DNA of 45,571 bases from Burkholderiales bacterium (GTDB lineage: Bacteria > Pseudomonadota > Gammaproteobacteria > Burkholderiales > Burkholderiaceae_C): contig JAECRL010000013.1 of NCBI GenBank assembly GCA_016000265.1, forward strand, positions 71,387 through 116,957, in the 5' to 3' direction. Within the stretch, counting starts at the first letter, position 1. Every line of letters begins with the position of its first letter. Of the stretch, positions 35,239 to 44,440 are shown piece by piece. Both the position numbers and the translations under genes were made by a program. The notes beneath the pieces are model-generated. The model was not told the origin of the DNA. It made no database searches and was given only the letters and a program-made list of their open reading frames with translations.

Positions 35239-36669
35239 TCAGCGCACCTCGCACACCTTGAGCATGTTGGTGCCACCCGGGTGGCCCATGGGCTCGCCGC
35301 AGGTGATGGCGTAGGTGTCGCCCGGGCGCAGCACGCCGCGCTCGACCAGCACCGCCTCGGCCTTCTGCAGCGCCTCGTCGCGGTCGGAGTAACTGGGGAT
35401 CAGCAGGGGCCGCACGTTGCGGTACAGGGCCATCTTGCGCAGCGAAATCGGCTGAGCCGTGAGGGCGAAGATGGGCACGTGGATCTTGTGGCGGCTCATC
35501 CACAAGGCGGTCGAGCCCGACTCGGTCAGCGCGATGATGGCCTTGCAGCCCAGGTGGTAGGCCGTGAACAGCGCGCCCATGGCGATCGACTGGTCGATGC
35601 GGCCGAAGGTCTTGTTGGTGAAGTCGGCGTCGAGCGAGACCTCTTCGGCGCGCTCGGCCTCCAGCGCGATGTTGGCCATCTGCTCGACCGTCTCGATGGG
35701 GTACTTGCCGGCGGCCGTCTCGGCGCTGAGCATGACGGCGTCGGTGCCGTCCAGCACGGCGTTGGCCACGTCGGAGACCTCGGCGCGCGTGGGCACCGGG
35801 TTGACGATCATCGACTCCATCATCTGCGTGGCGGTGATGACGACCTTGTCGTGCTCGCGCGCCATCTTGATCATGCGCTTTTGCAGCGCGGGCACGGCGG
35901 CGTTGCCGACCTCGACAGCCAAGTCGCCGCGGGCCACCATGATGCCGTCGGAGGCCTTGAGGATCGCCTCCAGGTTCGGGATGGCTTCGGTGCGCTCGAT
36001 CTTGGCGATCAGCGCCGGGCGGTGTTTCCAGGGCTCACCGGCCACGTTGCACAGCTGGCGCGCCATCTCCATGTCGGTGGCGCTCTTGGGAAAGGACACG
36101 GCGATGTAGTCGCACTGGAAGCTCGCCGCCGTCTTGATGTCTTCCATGTCCTTGGCGGTCAGCGCCGGCGCCGTCAGCCCGCCGCCTTGCTTGTTGATGC
36201 CCTTGTTGTTGGACAGCTCGCCGCCCAGCTTGACCAGGGTGTGCACGGCCTCGCCCTTGACGGCTTCCACGGTCAGCACGATCAGGCCGTCGTTGAGCAG
36301 CAGGACGTCGCCGGGGCGCACGTCGCGCGGCAGCTCCTTGTAGTCCAGGCCCACGCCGTGGATGTCACCCGGCTCGGTGCGACTGGCGTCCAGGATGAAG
36401 GGCTGGCCCGGCTCCAGCATGACCTTGCCTTCGGCGAACTTGCCCACCCGGATCTTGGGGCCCTGCAAGTCGGCCATGATGGCCACCACCTTGCCCGCAC
36501 GCGCGGCGGCGTCTCGCACCAGCTGCGCGCGGTCCACGTGGTCCTGCGCCTTGCCGTGCGAGAAATTCAGCCGCACCACGTCGACCCCTGCCTTCAACAT
36601 CGCATCGAGCACCTCGGGGGTGGAAGACGCGGGACCCAGGGTGGCGACGATCTTGGTGGCACGGGGCAT
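35239..36669 (-). CDS. pyk: Pyruvate kinase
   Basis: Converts phosphoenolpyruvate and ADP to pyruvate and ATP. The 476 residues carry [23 protein letters not shown], the active-site region [24 protein letters not shown], and [13 protein letters not shown], followed by the usual C-terminal domain. The ATG at 36669 gives the family N-terminus; upstream codons lack homology. It is divergent from the alpha/beta hydrolase gene across 165 bases that contain no other gene, and it is upstream of fba. Confidence 0.96.
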   Translation of the reverse strand: MPRATKIVATLGPASSTPEVLDAMLKAGVDVVRLNFSHGKAQDHVDRAQLVRDAAARAGKVVAIMADLQGPKIRVGKFAEGKVMLEPGQPFILDASRTEPGDIHGVGLDYKELPRDVRPGDVLLLNDGLIVLTVEAVKGEAVHTLVKLGGELSNNKGINKQGGGLTAPALTAKDMEDIKTAASFQCDYIAVSFPKSATDMEMARQLCNVAGEPWKHRPALIAKIERTEAIPNLEAILKASDGIMVARGDLAVEVGNAAVPALQKRMIKMAREHDKVVITATQMMESMIVNPVPTRAEVSDVANAVLDGTDAVMLSAETAAGKYPIETVEQMANIALEAERAEEVSLDADFTNKTFGRIDQSIAMGALFTAYHLGCKAIIALTESGSTALWMSRHKIHVPIFALTAQPISLRKMALYRNVRPLLIPSYSDRDEALQKAEAVLVERGVLRPGDTYAITCGEPMGHPGGTNMLKVCEVR

Positions 36670-36834
36670 GGTCGGTATCAGGTGAGTCAGGGTGATGGAA
36701 GTGTCACACCAAACGCCCCCGCTTGAATGACGGAAATGCGTCACCATCCCGGCTTGTGGCGCGTCCACAGCGCACCAGGCGGCCCCAGGGCGGACGCGGC
36801 CCTTACACTTCGAGCGACATCGGGTCACACAGGC

Positions 36835-37683
36835 ATGCCGTCGAACTCACGCACCATCGTTTTCTCGCACGCCAACAGCTTTCCGGCCAGCACCTACCGC
36901 GTCCTGTTCGAGGACTGGCGTGCCGCCGGCTACGAGGTGCGCGCCATCGACAAGATCGGACACGACCCGCGCCACCCCGTCACCACCGACTGGCCCCACC
37001 TGGTCGACCAGCTCGCCACCTTCATCCGAGAAGAAGTCGGCCAGCCAGCCTGGCTCGTCGGGCACTCCCTGGGCGGATACCTGAGCATGATGGTCGCCAA
37101 CCGACAGCCGCACCTCGCGCAAGGCGTGGTGGTGCTCGACTCGCCGCTGCTGCATGGCTGGAAGGCCGCCGGCATCGCCCTGGCCAAACAGACGCGCACC
37201 ATGGGCCAGGTCATGCCCTCGCGCATCTCGGCGCAACGCACCCAGGAGTGGCCCAACCAGCGCGCCGTGCACGAGCACTTCTCGTCCAAACCCAAGTTCG
37301 CCGCGTTTGACCCCGCCGTCCTGTCGGACTACCTGGCCGGCGGCACCGAAGGCCACGCCGACGGCCACAGCGACGGGCGCACTCGCCGCCTGAGCTTTCG
37401 CCGCGAGATCGAAACCGCCATCTACAACACCATGCCGCACACCCTGCTGCAGGAGTTCAAGCGGCACCCGTTTCAGTGTCCGGTGGCCTTCATCGGCGGC
37501 ACGCGCTCGCGCGAGAGCCGCACCGTCGGGCTGTCGGGCACCCGCCAGGTCGTCGGGTCCCGGCTGTCGTGGATCGAGGGCTCGCACCTCTACCCCTTCG
37601 AGCGCCCGCACGAGACCGCCGCCGAGGTGCTGCGCTGGCTGCGGCAACTCGACACCGCCCCGAACCACACAGCGGACGCCTGA
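36835..37683 (+). CDS. Alpha/beta-fold hydrolase
   Basis: A cytoplasmic hydrolase of 282 residues without signal peptide. It has the oxyanion-type SHANSFPAS near the start, nucleophile Ser78 in GHSLGGYLSMM, and a terminal His in EGSHLYPFERPHETA. The cap region contains a His/Asp/Gly-rich stretch (about residues 175-185). Starts with ATG at 36835 (MPSNSRTIVF). The AraC-type gene begins one base after its stop, so the two are co-transcribed, and the tandem PF10118-type genes follow on the same strand. Esterase, thioesterase or haloalkane-type substrates are all possible. Confidence 0.85.
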   Translation: MPSNSRTIVFSHANSFPASTYRVLFEDWRAAGYEVRAIDKIGHDPRHPVTTDWPHLVDQLATFIREEVGQPAWLVGHSLGGYLSMMVANRQPHLAQGVVVLDSPLLHGWKAAGIALAKQTRTMGQVMPSRISAQRTQEWPNQRAVHEHFSSKPKFAAFDPAVLSDYLAGGTEGHADGHSDGRTRRLSFRREIETAIYNTMPHTLLQEFKRHPFQCPVAFIGGTRSRESRTVGLSGTRQVVGSRLSWIEGSHLYPFERPHETAAEVLRWLRQLDTAPNHTADA

Positions 37684-37684
37684 C

Positions 37685-38776
37685 GTGCCCCACACGCCCC
37701 CTGCCGCCACACCGCCCCCCGCCAACCCGCGCATCCCCTTCGTCACCGTGACGAACTGGGTGCGGGCGGCCCGCCTGTGCGGCATCGACATCGAAGCCAT
37801 CTTCCGGGAAGAAGGCATCGACACCCAGCTGCTTCACCCCGAGACCGCCACGCTGGACCGCGCCGCCTTCCAGCGCCTCATGCACCGCTGCGTGGCCGAA
37901 ACCCGTCAAGCCGGCAGCCCCCAGCACTTCCCCCTGGTGCTGGGCGAGAGCTTCGCCTTCGAGTACCTCTCCGACGTCGAAACCTTCATCACCACCAGCG
38001 CCACGCTGCGCGACGCCACCCGCGCGCTGGAGTGGATCCCGCCGCTGGTCAACCCCTTCATGCGCTTCTCGCTGTCCGAGCACGGCCCCGACGCCCGCAT
38101 CGGCGTGCGCTTCGAAGGCGTGGACGCCAACCACGACATCGGCTGGCCCTTCACCGAAGCCGTCTTCGCCACCGTCATCAAATTCAGCCGCGTGCTGCTG
38201 GGCGGACAGCCCCTGATCGGGCGCGTCACCATGCGCCACCCGGCTCACCAGAACGCCGCCACCGTGGCCTCGCACTTCCAGGTGCCCGTGGAATGGGGCG
38301 CCGACCTCGACGCCCTCTGGTTCGAGCGCCGCCTGCTCGACCAGCCCCTGCGCGGCGCCTTCCCCAGCCTGCACGAGCAGGCCGCACAGCGCGTGGTGCA
38401 GCAAGTCGCCCAACGCGCGCTCAACATCCAGGCCAGCGGCGACCCCAGCGAGCAAGGCCACCACCTCATCACACAGGTGGAGCGCGCCTTCCTCGACAAG
38501 CCCCGCCTCATGGGCCTGGGCCTCGAAGCCCTGGCCGAAGAGCTCGGCCTGCACGCCCGCACCCTGCAGCGCCGACTCAAGGACGCCGGCGACAGCCACT
38601 CGGGCATCCAGGCCCGCGTGCGCCACCGCCTCGCCCTGGCGTGGCTGCAACAGCCCGAGCTCAGCATCGAAGACATCAGCGAACGCCTGGGCTTCACCGA
38701 TCGGCGCAGCTTCACCCTCGCCTTCACCCGCTGGAGCGGCCAGACCCCCAGCCAGTTCCGCCGCGCATCCCGCTGA
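37685..38776 (+). CDS. AraC family transcriptional regulator (OruR-type, with N-terminal ligand-binding domain)
   Basis: A 363-residue regulator starting with GTG one base after the hydrolase stop. Residues ~20-210 resemble the 'arabinose-binding domain of AraC' (PF12625) found in many regulators of lipid, amino acid or xenobiotic use. The C-terminal ~100 residues form the double helix-turn-helix, with LEALAEELGLHARTLQRRL and LSIEDISERLGFTDRRSFTLAFTRW. Such regulators usually activate adjacent genes, so the hydrolase and the two PF10118-type genes are the natural targets. A small inverted repeat, GGCACG-ACACC-CGTGCC, lies just after the gene (38799-38815). Confidence 0.88.
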   Translation: MPHTPPAATPPPANPRIPFVTVTNWVRAARLCGIDIEAIFREEGIDTQLLHPETATLDRAAFQRLMHRCVAETRQAGSPQHFPLVLGESFAFEYLSDVETFITTSATLRDATRALEWIPPLVNPFMRFSLSEHGPDARIGVRFEGVDANHDIGWPFTEAVFATVIKFSRVLLGGQPLIGRVTMRHPAHQNAATVASHFQVPVEWGADLDALWFERRLLDQPLRGAFPSLHEQAAQRVVQQVAQRALNIQASGDPSEQGHHLITQVERAFLDKPRLMGLGLEALAEELGLHARTLQRRLKDAGDSHSGIQARVRHRLALAWLQQPELSIEDISERLGFTDRRSFTLAFTRWSGQTPSQFRRASR

Positions 38777-38959
38777 CCGCGCCCGGAACGCTGCGCATGG
38801 CACGACACCCGTGCCCCGCGTTTTCCCTAGGCCCACCCTGTCGCCAGATTTACCCTTCTGTCGCTGCACTGCATGGTCATGGCGGGTGGTGCTGCCTACA
38901 GTTCGGACACATCAGACCGATTGCTTCAGCATAGGCGCAGCGCGTCCGAGGAGACACCC

Positions 38960-39853
38960 ATGACCCACCCGCAGCAAACCCCTCCCCCCATTGTCCCGCG
39001 TGAAAAGCTGGACTTCGGCCTCGATGGCGACATCGCCAAGTACTGGCTGGACAACGACCCGTTCAAGACCCGCTTCTTCGACGCCCTGTCCACCCTGTTC
39101 CCCATCGGCGAGAAGTTCTTCATCACCTGCGTGCGCGACTTCCGCGACCGCATCACCGACCCCAAGATGCTGCAGGACATCAAGGACTTCACCCGCCAGG
39201 AAGGCCAGCACGGCATCCTGCACACGCAGTACAACAACCGCCTGAAGGCCCAGGGCATCGCCGTCGACGCCATCCTCGAAGGCCAGGAAAAGCGCCTCTT
39301 CGGCATCATCCGCAAGCACTTCTCGCGTGAATTCACGCTGGGCATCACCGCCGCGTCCGAGCACATCACCGCCATCATGGCCGACTGCTTCGTCGAGCGC
39401 CCCGAGATCTTCGCCCACGCCGACGAACGCATCCGCGCCCTCTACGTCTGGCACGCCATGGAAGAGATGGAGCACAAAGGCGTCGCCTACGACGTCCTGG
39501 TCGACGTCGCCCAAGCCAGCTACCGCACCCGCATCGCCTCCATGCTGCTGGTGACCTTCCTCTTCCCCTTCCACGTCTTCCGCATCATGTCGCACATGCT
39601 GCAAGTCGACGGTTTCAGCCGCTGGCAGCGCACCAAGATCTGGGCCAAGGGCCTGTGGTGGCTCTACAAACCCGGCGGCATCTACCTGCCCATGATGGGC
39701 AAGTACTTCAGCTACCTCAAACCCGGCTTCCACCCCTGGCAGGAGCCCGTGGTGGCCAGCTACGAGCCCTGGCTCAAGCTGCTCAAGGAAACCGGCAACC
39801 CCATCGAAGCCGGCAACCGCCTGACCGCCGACGCCCTCCTGGCACGAGCCTGA
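38960..39853 (+). CDS. PF10118-type putative metal-dependent hydrolase with di-iron-like motif (copy 1)
   Basis: A 297-residue protein of the family labelled 'predicted metal-dependent hydrolase'. The sequence looks helical and carries spaced acidic/His motifs of a four-helix di-iron bundle: Glu51, E81-G-Q-H84, Glu134, and E169-M-E-H172 (two ExxH motifs plus two single Glu). A hydrophobic helix (MLLVTFLFPFHVFRIM) and a conserved KPGFHPWQ follow, suggesting membrane association. GAGGAGA precedes the ATG. The next gene, 25 bases on, is a close paralogue with every listed residue kept. The reaction is unknown; an oxidase or oxygenase is as plausible as a hydrolase. Confidence 0.8.
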   Translation: MTHPQQTPPPIVPREKLDFGLDGDIAKYWLDNDPFKTRFFDALSTLFPIGEKFFITCVRDFRDRITDPKMLQDIKDFTRQEGQHGILHTQYNNRLKAQGIAVDAILEGQEKRLFGIIRKHFSREFTLGITAASEHITAIMADCFVERPEIFAHADERIRALYVWHAMEEMEHKGVAYDVLVDVAQASYRTRIASMLLVTFLFPFHVFRIMSHMLQVDGFSRWQRTKIWAKGLWWLYKPGGIYLPMMGKYFSYLKPGFHPWQEPVVASYEPWLKLLKETGNPIEAGNRLTADALLARA

Positions 39854-39878
39854 CCCTCCCCAAAAAGCAGGAGCTGAC

Positions 39879-40748
39879 ATGAGCCATCCTCACCAGATCG
39901 TCCCCCGCGAAAAGCTCGACTTCGGCCTCGACGGCGACATCCCCAAATACTGGTTCGGGGGCGACGCCTTCAAGTCGCGCTTCTTCGACGCCATGTCCAC
40001 CATCTTCCCGGAAGGTGAGCGCTACTTCATCTCCTGCGTGCGCGACTACCGCGACCAGGTCACCGACCCCAAGCTGCTGCAAGACATCAAGGACTTCATG
40101 CGGCAAGAAGGGCAGCACGGCATCGTCCACACCCAGTACAACGACCGCCTGAAGGCCCAGGGCATCGACGTCGACATGCTCGAGAAGACCCTCAAGCACC
40201 TGCTGTTCGGCATCATCCGCAAGCACCTGCCGGCCGCCGTGACCTTGGCCGACACCGCCGCATCCGAGCACATGACGGCCATCATGGCCCACGGCTTTTT
40301 CGAGCGCAAAGAAGTCCTGGCACTGGCCGACCCCCGCATGCGCGCCATGTACGCCTGGCACGCCATGGAAGAGATCGAGCACAAGGCCGTCGCCTTCGAC
40401 GTCATGCAGAAGGTCGCCAAGGTGGGCTACCTGCGCCGCACCTTCGCCATGGCCATCGTCACCATCGCCTTCAACATCCACGCCCTGCTGATCACGCGCT
40501 ACATGCTGAAGGTCGACGGCTTCTCGCGCTGGCAGCGCGCCAAGATGTTCACCAAAGGCCTGGCCTGGATCTTCGGCCCGGGCGGGCTGTACATGCCCAT
40601 CTTCAAGCACTACATCCAGTACTACAAACCCGGCTTCCACCCCTGGCAAGGGGGCCAGATGCGCAGCTACCAGCTCTGGCTCGACACCTTCAACCGCACC
40701 GGCGACCCCATCCTCGCCGGCGAGGTCCTGCACGCCGCGGGCGCCTGA
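39879..40748 (+). CDS. PF10118-type putative metal-dependent hydrolase with di-iron-like motif (copy 2)
   Basis: A 289-residue paralogue of the gene just before it; long ungapped blocks match (IVPREKLDFGLDGDI, RQEGQHGI, GFHPWQ), so this is a tandem duplication that has since diverged. The candidate metal ligands are all retained: Glu47, E77-G-Q-H80, Glu130 and E165-I-E-H168. The internal hydrophobic helix is also kept with a different sequence (AMAIVTIAFNIHALLI). AGGAG precedes the ATG and the gene lies 25 bases after copy 1, so both share a transcript. Keeping both copies with intact motifs suggests a heterodimer or two substrates. Confidence 0.8.
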   Translation: MSHPHQIVPREKLDFGLDGDIPKYWFGGDAFKSRFFDAMSTIFPEGERYFISCVRDYRDQVTDPKLLQDIKDFMRQEGQHGIVHTQYNDRLKAQGIDVDMLEKTLKHLLFGIIRKHLPAAVTLADTAASEHMTAIMAHGFFERKEVLALADPRMRAMYAWHAMEEIEHKAVAFDVMQKVAKVGYLRRTFAMAIVTIAFNIHALLITRYMLKVDGFSRWQRAKMFTKGLAWIFGPGGLYMPIFKHYIQYYKPGFHPWQGGQMRSYQLWLDTFNRTGDPILAGEVLHAAGA

Positions 40749-40883
40749 CAGGCGCCAGGCACCCCACCCATTCAGGTGAGCACGAAGGGAACACAGGCCA
40801 GCCGCCTTGTCGTAACATGTGTGTAACGCCTTTCAACCCGCACGGCGCGCGCTCCGCTCCAGGTTGACCGGCAGAAATCCGTT

Positions 40884-40907
40884 TTTGCCCTGAAAGATCA
40901 GGGCAAA
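40884..40907. promoter_or_regulatory. Perfect 10-bp inverted repeat upstream of the second PEP-CTERM gene
   Basis: TTTGCCCTGA-AAGA-TCAGGGCAAA, 27 bases before the ATG. The arms are perfect and the loop is four bases. No T run follows, so it is not a terminator; an operator or a leader hairpin is more likely. Confidence 0.55.
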
Positions 40908-40934
40908 CCTGAAATTTCGCATTACACACTTGCC

Positions 40935-41924
40935 ATGAAATTCAACCTGCCCACCCCCAAGTCGATCGGTTCGCTGCTCCTGGCCGGCATCGGCATCGCG
41001 TCCACCTGGTCGGCGGCCCACGCCCAGACCGCCCCCAGCTACACCTGGACGCAGGTCTCGCGCTGGCAAGAAGAAGATCGCTACAACTCCGGCGGCAGCG
41101 TCGTCTACCGCGAGGAGTGGTTCCCCTCCAAAGGCTACGACGTGCGCCCCCACCAGGTGCTGCGCACGCTGTTCCCCGGGGCCATCGTGGGCGATGGCAA
41201 CAACCAGGCCACCAGCAACAACCTGTGGGCGGCCCTGAGCACCTCGTCATCGGTGATCGGCAACAGCACCAACCTGACGCGCGCCCGAGACTTCATGGAA
41301 GACTGGGACATCAATTTCGTGGCCCCCGGTGTGTCGGACAAGAACTACTTCTTCGACTGGTACACCGACAACTCCACCGCTTACGTGGCGCGGTCGGCGT
41401 TCCCCCTCACCTTGGTCGGCGGCCCCCAGGCCGGCTCGTCCCTGCTGAACAACCAGAACCTGCTGGCCATGGGCGACGACAACTCCCTCTGGCTCGACGC
41501 AGACGGCACCCTCAGCTACTACAACTACCCGACGGGCACCCTCGAGTTTGACTCGTCGAAAACAACCTTCACCACCGGCCCCACCGGATGGATGGGCTCG
41601 ACGGTGCGCAGCCAACTCAACAAGCTGATCGGCTACGAAGAAGGCAAGCTGTACTTCCTCGAAGGCGCCAACACCGTCCAGGTTTTCAATTACGACCTCG
41701 GCCATGTTCGCACCGACAAGTTCGGGTTCGACGGCGACCTCGCTGGTCAGTCGCTCGCCGACGTCATCGATGGCAAGGTCGTCAACGCCACCTACCTGGG
41801 CTGGGACCTCGGCCCCGTGATCGCCCGCGTGACGGCGGTGCCAGAACCCGGCACCGTCGCGACCTTCGGCATCGGCCTGCTGGGCCTGGCCTGGGTGGCA
41901 CGCCGCCGCACCCAACCAGCCTGA
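40935..41924 (+). CDS. PEP-CTERM sorting domain-containing exported protein
   Basis: A 329-residue protein with a signal peptide ending AHA-QTA near residue 30. The middle is Asn/Ser/Tyr/Trp-rich and I recognise no domain. The C-terminus is a PEP-CTERM sorting signal: AVPEPGTVATFGIGLLGLAW followed by VARRRTQPA. It should be exported, cut by an exosortase and left at the surface or in the extracellular matrix. A perfect inverted repeat lies upstream and a strong terminator downstream, so it is a single-gene unit. The only other PEP-CTERM gene in the window (30.6 kb) is arranged in the same way. Confidence 0.85.
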   Translation: MKFNLPTPKSIGSLLLAGIGIASTWSAAHAQTAPSYTWTQVSRWQEEDRYNSGGSVVYREEWFPSKGYDVRPHQVLRTLFPGAIVGDGNNQATSNNLWAALSTSSSVIGNSTNLTRARDFMEDWDINFVAPGVSDKNYFFDWYTDNSTAYVARSAFPLTLVGGPQAGSSLLNNQNLLAMGDDNSLWLDADGTLSYYNYPTGTLEFDSSKTTFTTGPTGWMGSTVRSQLNKLIGYEEGKLYFLEGANTVQVFNYDLGHVRTDKFGFDGDLAGQSLADVIDGKVVNATYLGWDLGPVIARVTAVPEPGTVATFGIGLLGLAWVARRRTQPA

Positions 41925-41954
41925 TCAACCGGCAGGCCATTCGCCTGCCCCATG

Positions 41955-41986
41955 AAAAAAGCCTCTCTGTTGAGAGGCTTTTTTTT
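41955..41986. terminator. Bidirectional rho-independent terminator
   Basis: AAAAAAGCCTCTC-TGTT-GAGAGGC followed by eight T, between the convergent PEP-CTERM and pgk genes. The A and T runs on both sides let it work in either direction. Confidence 0.88.
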
Positions 41987-42001
41987 CGGCTCAGGGTAAC
42001 G

Positions 42002-43195
42002 TCAACCCGCAGCGCGCCGACTCAGGATCTCGAAAGCCGGCAGCGTCTTGCCTTCCAGCACCTCCAGGAAGGCGCCCCCCCCGGTCGAGATGTAGCCCAC
42101 GTCCTTTTCGATGCCGTACTTGGCGATCGCAGCCAACGTGTCGCCGCCCCCCGCGATGCTGAACGCGCTCGACTCAGCGATCGCCTGCGCGATCACCTTG
42201 GTGCCATTCTCGAAGGCCGCGAATTCGAACACGCCCACCGGACCGTTCCACACGATGGTGCCCGCGGCCTTGAGCTGAGCCGCCAGCCTGGCCGCCGTCT
42301 TGGGCCCGATGTCCAGGATCATGTCGTCGTCGGCCACATCGGTGGCCGCCTTGACGGTGGCCGGCGCATCGGCGGCAAAGGCTTTGGCCACCACCACGTC
42401 TTCAGGAATCGGCACCTCGGCGCCACGCGCCTTCATCGACTCGATCACGGCCTTGGCCGCGCCCACCAGGTCCGCCTCGGCCAGCGACTTGCCGATCTTC
42501 AGGCCGGCGGCCAGCATGAAGGTGTTGGCGATGCCGCCGCCCACGATCAGGCCGTCCACGTTCTTCGACAGCGACTCCAGGATGGTCAGCTTGGTCGACA
42601 CCTTCGAGCCCGCCACGATGGCGATCAGGGGGCGCTTGGGCGCCTCCAGCGCCTTGTTGATGGCGTCGATCTCCGCGGCCAGCAACGGGCCGGCAGACGC
42701 CACCTTGGCGAACTGGGCGATGCCATAAGTGGTCGCTTCAGCGCGGTGAGCCGTGCCGAAGGCGTCGTGCACGAAGATGTCGCACAGCGCGGCCAGCTTC
42801 TTGGACAGCTCTTCGTTGTTCTTCTTCTCGCCCTTGTTCAGGCGGCAGTTTTCCAGCAGAACGACCTGACCCGGCACCACGTCCACGCCATCGACCCAGT
42901 TGCTCACCAGCTTGACCTCGCGCCCCAGCAGCTCGCCCAAACGCTTGGCCACCGGGGCCAGCGAATCTTCGGGCTTGAACTCCCCCTCCGTCGGCCGCCC
43001 CAAGTGGGACGTCACCATCACGGCGGCACCGGCCTTCAGGGCCAGCTCAATGGCCGGCACCGAGGCGCGCACACGCGTGTCTTCGGTGATGTTGCCCGCG
43101 TCGTCCAAAGGCACGTTCAGGTCGGCGCGGATGAACACGCGCTTGCCCTCGGCATGGCCCTGGGCAACAAGGTCTTCGAATCGAATGATGTTCAT
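42002..43195 (-). CDS. pgk: Phosphoglycerate kinase
   Basis: Glycolytic kinase making ATP from 1,3-bisphosphoglycerate. The 397 residues have [51 protein letters not shown] and the nucleotide-site GGGDTLAAI near the C-terminus. ATG at 43195. It is convergent with the PEP-CTERM gene. In relatives pgk is followed directly by pyk; here five other genes lie between them. Confidence 0.96.
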   Translation of the reverse strand: MNIIRFEDLVAQGHAEGKRVFIRADLNVPLDDAGNITEDTRVRASVPAIELALKAGAAVMVTSHLGRPTEGEFKPEDSLAPVAKRLGELLGREVKLVSNWVDGVDVVPGQVVLLENCRLNKGEKKNNEELSKKLAALCDIFVHDAFGTAHRAEATTYGIAQFAKVASAGPLLAAEIDAINKALEAPKRPLIAIVAGSKVSTKLTILESLSKNVDGLIVGGGIANTFMLAAGLKIGKSLAEADLVGAAKAVIESMKARGAEVPIPEDVVVAKAFAADAPATVKAATDVADDDMILDIGPKTAARLAAQLKAAGTIVWNGPVGVFEFAAFENGTKVIAQAIAESSAFSIAGGGDTLAAIAKYGIEKDVGYISTGGGAFLEVLEGKTLPAFEILSRRAAG

Positions 43196-43276
43196 GGTGT
43201 CAGCCGCATCCGCGCGGTCGGTGAGATATCAGGACAAAACCCGCCGATTATAAGAAAGGCCCTCGCCTTGCGGACA

Positions 43277-43609
43277 TCACCACCCCACCCCCAGCTTGAG
43301 CGAAAGGTAGACCGCCATCCCCACCAAGATGGTCGACAGCATGTCCTTTCGCCACCAGGCCCAAGCCGCCGCGGCGGGCGCGGCCACCCATTTGGCGTCC
43401 ACCCAACCCGTGGGCCCCCCCGGGGCCACGTTCACGATCTCCGGCGCGATGATCGCAGCCAGCGCGGCCAGCGGCGCGTACTTCAAACCACGCTCAGCCC
43501 AAACAGGCAAGGCCCACGGCCTTTCACTCAAGAAGAAGAACGACCGCGTCAGCGCCGTCAACGCCACCAGGACACCCACCACCACCCACATCCAACCTTC
43601 GGACATCAT
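43277..43609 (-). CDS. azlD: AzlD-like branched-chain amino acid exporter small subunit
   Basis: A 110-residue membrane protein with about four helices, the size and pattern of AzlD/YgaH: WVVVGVLVALTALTRSFFFL, then RGLKYAPLAALAAIIAPEIV and a final STILVGMAVYLSL. It forms the exporter together with AzlC. The first of two adjacent ATG codons (43609) overlaps the azlC stop as ATGA, which fixes the start and shows coupling. It ends 81 bases before pgk. Confidence 0.85.
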   Translation of the reverse strand: MMSEGWMWVVVGVLVALTALTRSFFFLSERPWALPVWAERGLKYAPLAALAAIIAPEIVNVAPGGPTGWVDAKWVAAPAAAAWAWWRKDMLSTILVGMAVYLSLKLGVGW

Positions 43610-44361
43610 GGCATCAGCCTCCTCGCCGCCTGACGCTCCATCCACAAACCCGCCCCCACCGCCACCAGCACCGCCACCACGATGTTCAAGCGGAACGGCA
43701 AGCCTTGGCCCCAGACCGCCGCCACGGCAGCCAGGGTCGTGGCCCCCGCCACGCGTGCGTCCTTGATCAAGGTCACCAACAACGCGAGCAGAGCCAGGCT
43801 GCCAGCAAACGCCAGCCCCCATTGCGTCGGGATCTGCGAGGCAAACGCGATACCAACCAGCGAGGCCACGTTCCAGCCCAACCAGTTCACCACCGCCAAA
43901 CCCATGAAATAGGCCAAAGGCTCCGGGTTGCGGGCGCTCGCCGGCTCATCCCCGCCATGGCGGTGAACCGTCAGCACATAAGTGACGTCAGCACTCAGGT
44001 AACCCGCCACCAGCCGCCATCGCAGCGGCAGCGTCATCATGTGAGGACGCAGCTGCGCGCTGAAGATCACGAAACGCAGGTTCACGCACAACGCGGTCAG
44101 GCACACCACCCAAAGTGGCGCGCCCGCGACCATCAAAGGCACCGCGGACAACTGTGCGCTCGCGGCAAACACCGCCAAACTGAGCGCCAGCACCACGGAC
44201 AGAGGCAAGCCCGAGGTGGTCATCGCCACCCCCGTCACCAAGCCCCACGCCATCATCCCAGGCATGACCTTGGCCATGTCACGCATCCCTGCGTGAAAAG
44301 CCGCATGCCGCCACAAACGGCGATCCATGAGCGAATGCAAGGGCAAGTAAGAGTCAGTCAC
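43606..44361 (-). CDS. azlC: AzlC family branched-chain amino acid exporter subunit
   Basis: A 251-residue inner-membrane protein with the AzlC/YgaZ pattern: MMAWGLVTGVAMTTSGLP, then LSLAVFAASAQLSAVPLM, and LTALCVNLRFVIFSAQLRP, a strong family signature. About seven helices follow. With AzlD it should export branched-chain amino acids, or a similar substrate. ATG at 44361; the 80 bases upstream hold no other gene. Confidence 0.9.
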   Translation of the reverse strand: MTDSYLPLHSLMDRRLWRHAAFHAGMRDMAKVMPGMMAWGLVTGVAMTTSGLPLSVVLALSLAVFAASAQLSAVPLMVAGAPLWVVCLTALCVNLRFVIFSAQLRPHMMTLPLRWRLVAGYLSADVTYVLTVHRHGGDEPASARNPEPLAYFMGLAVVNWLGWNVASLVGIAFASQIPTQWGLAFAGSLALLALLVTLIKDARVAGATTLAAVAAVWGQGLPFRLNIVVAVLVAVGAGLWMERQAARRLMP

Positions 44362-44440
44362 GCACAGGCACCTGTTCTGAACCCTCGCATTCTGCCTTTC
44401 GCCTGAAAAATCGGGCCGAAAGAGAATTCAGAAACCCGAC

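Noticed and set aside
38798..38815. TGGCAC-like start resembling a sigma-54 promoter before the PF10118-type genes
   Set aside because: The GC element is two bases too far from the GG element (12 instead of 10), so the spacing does not fit sigma-54.
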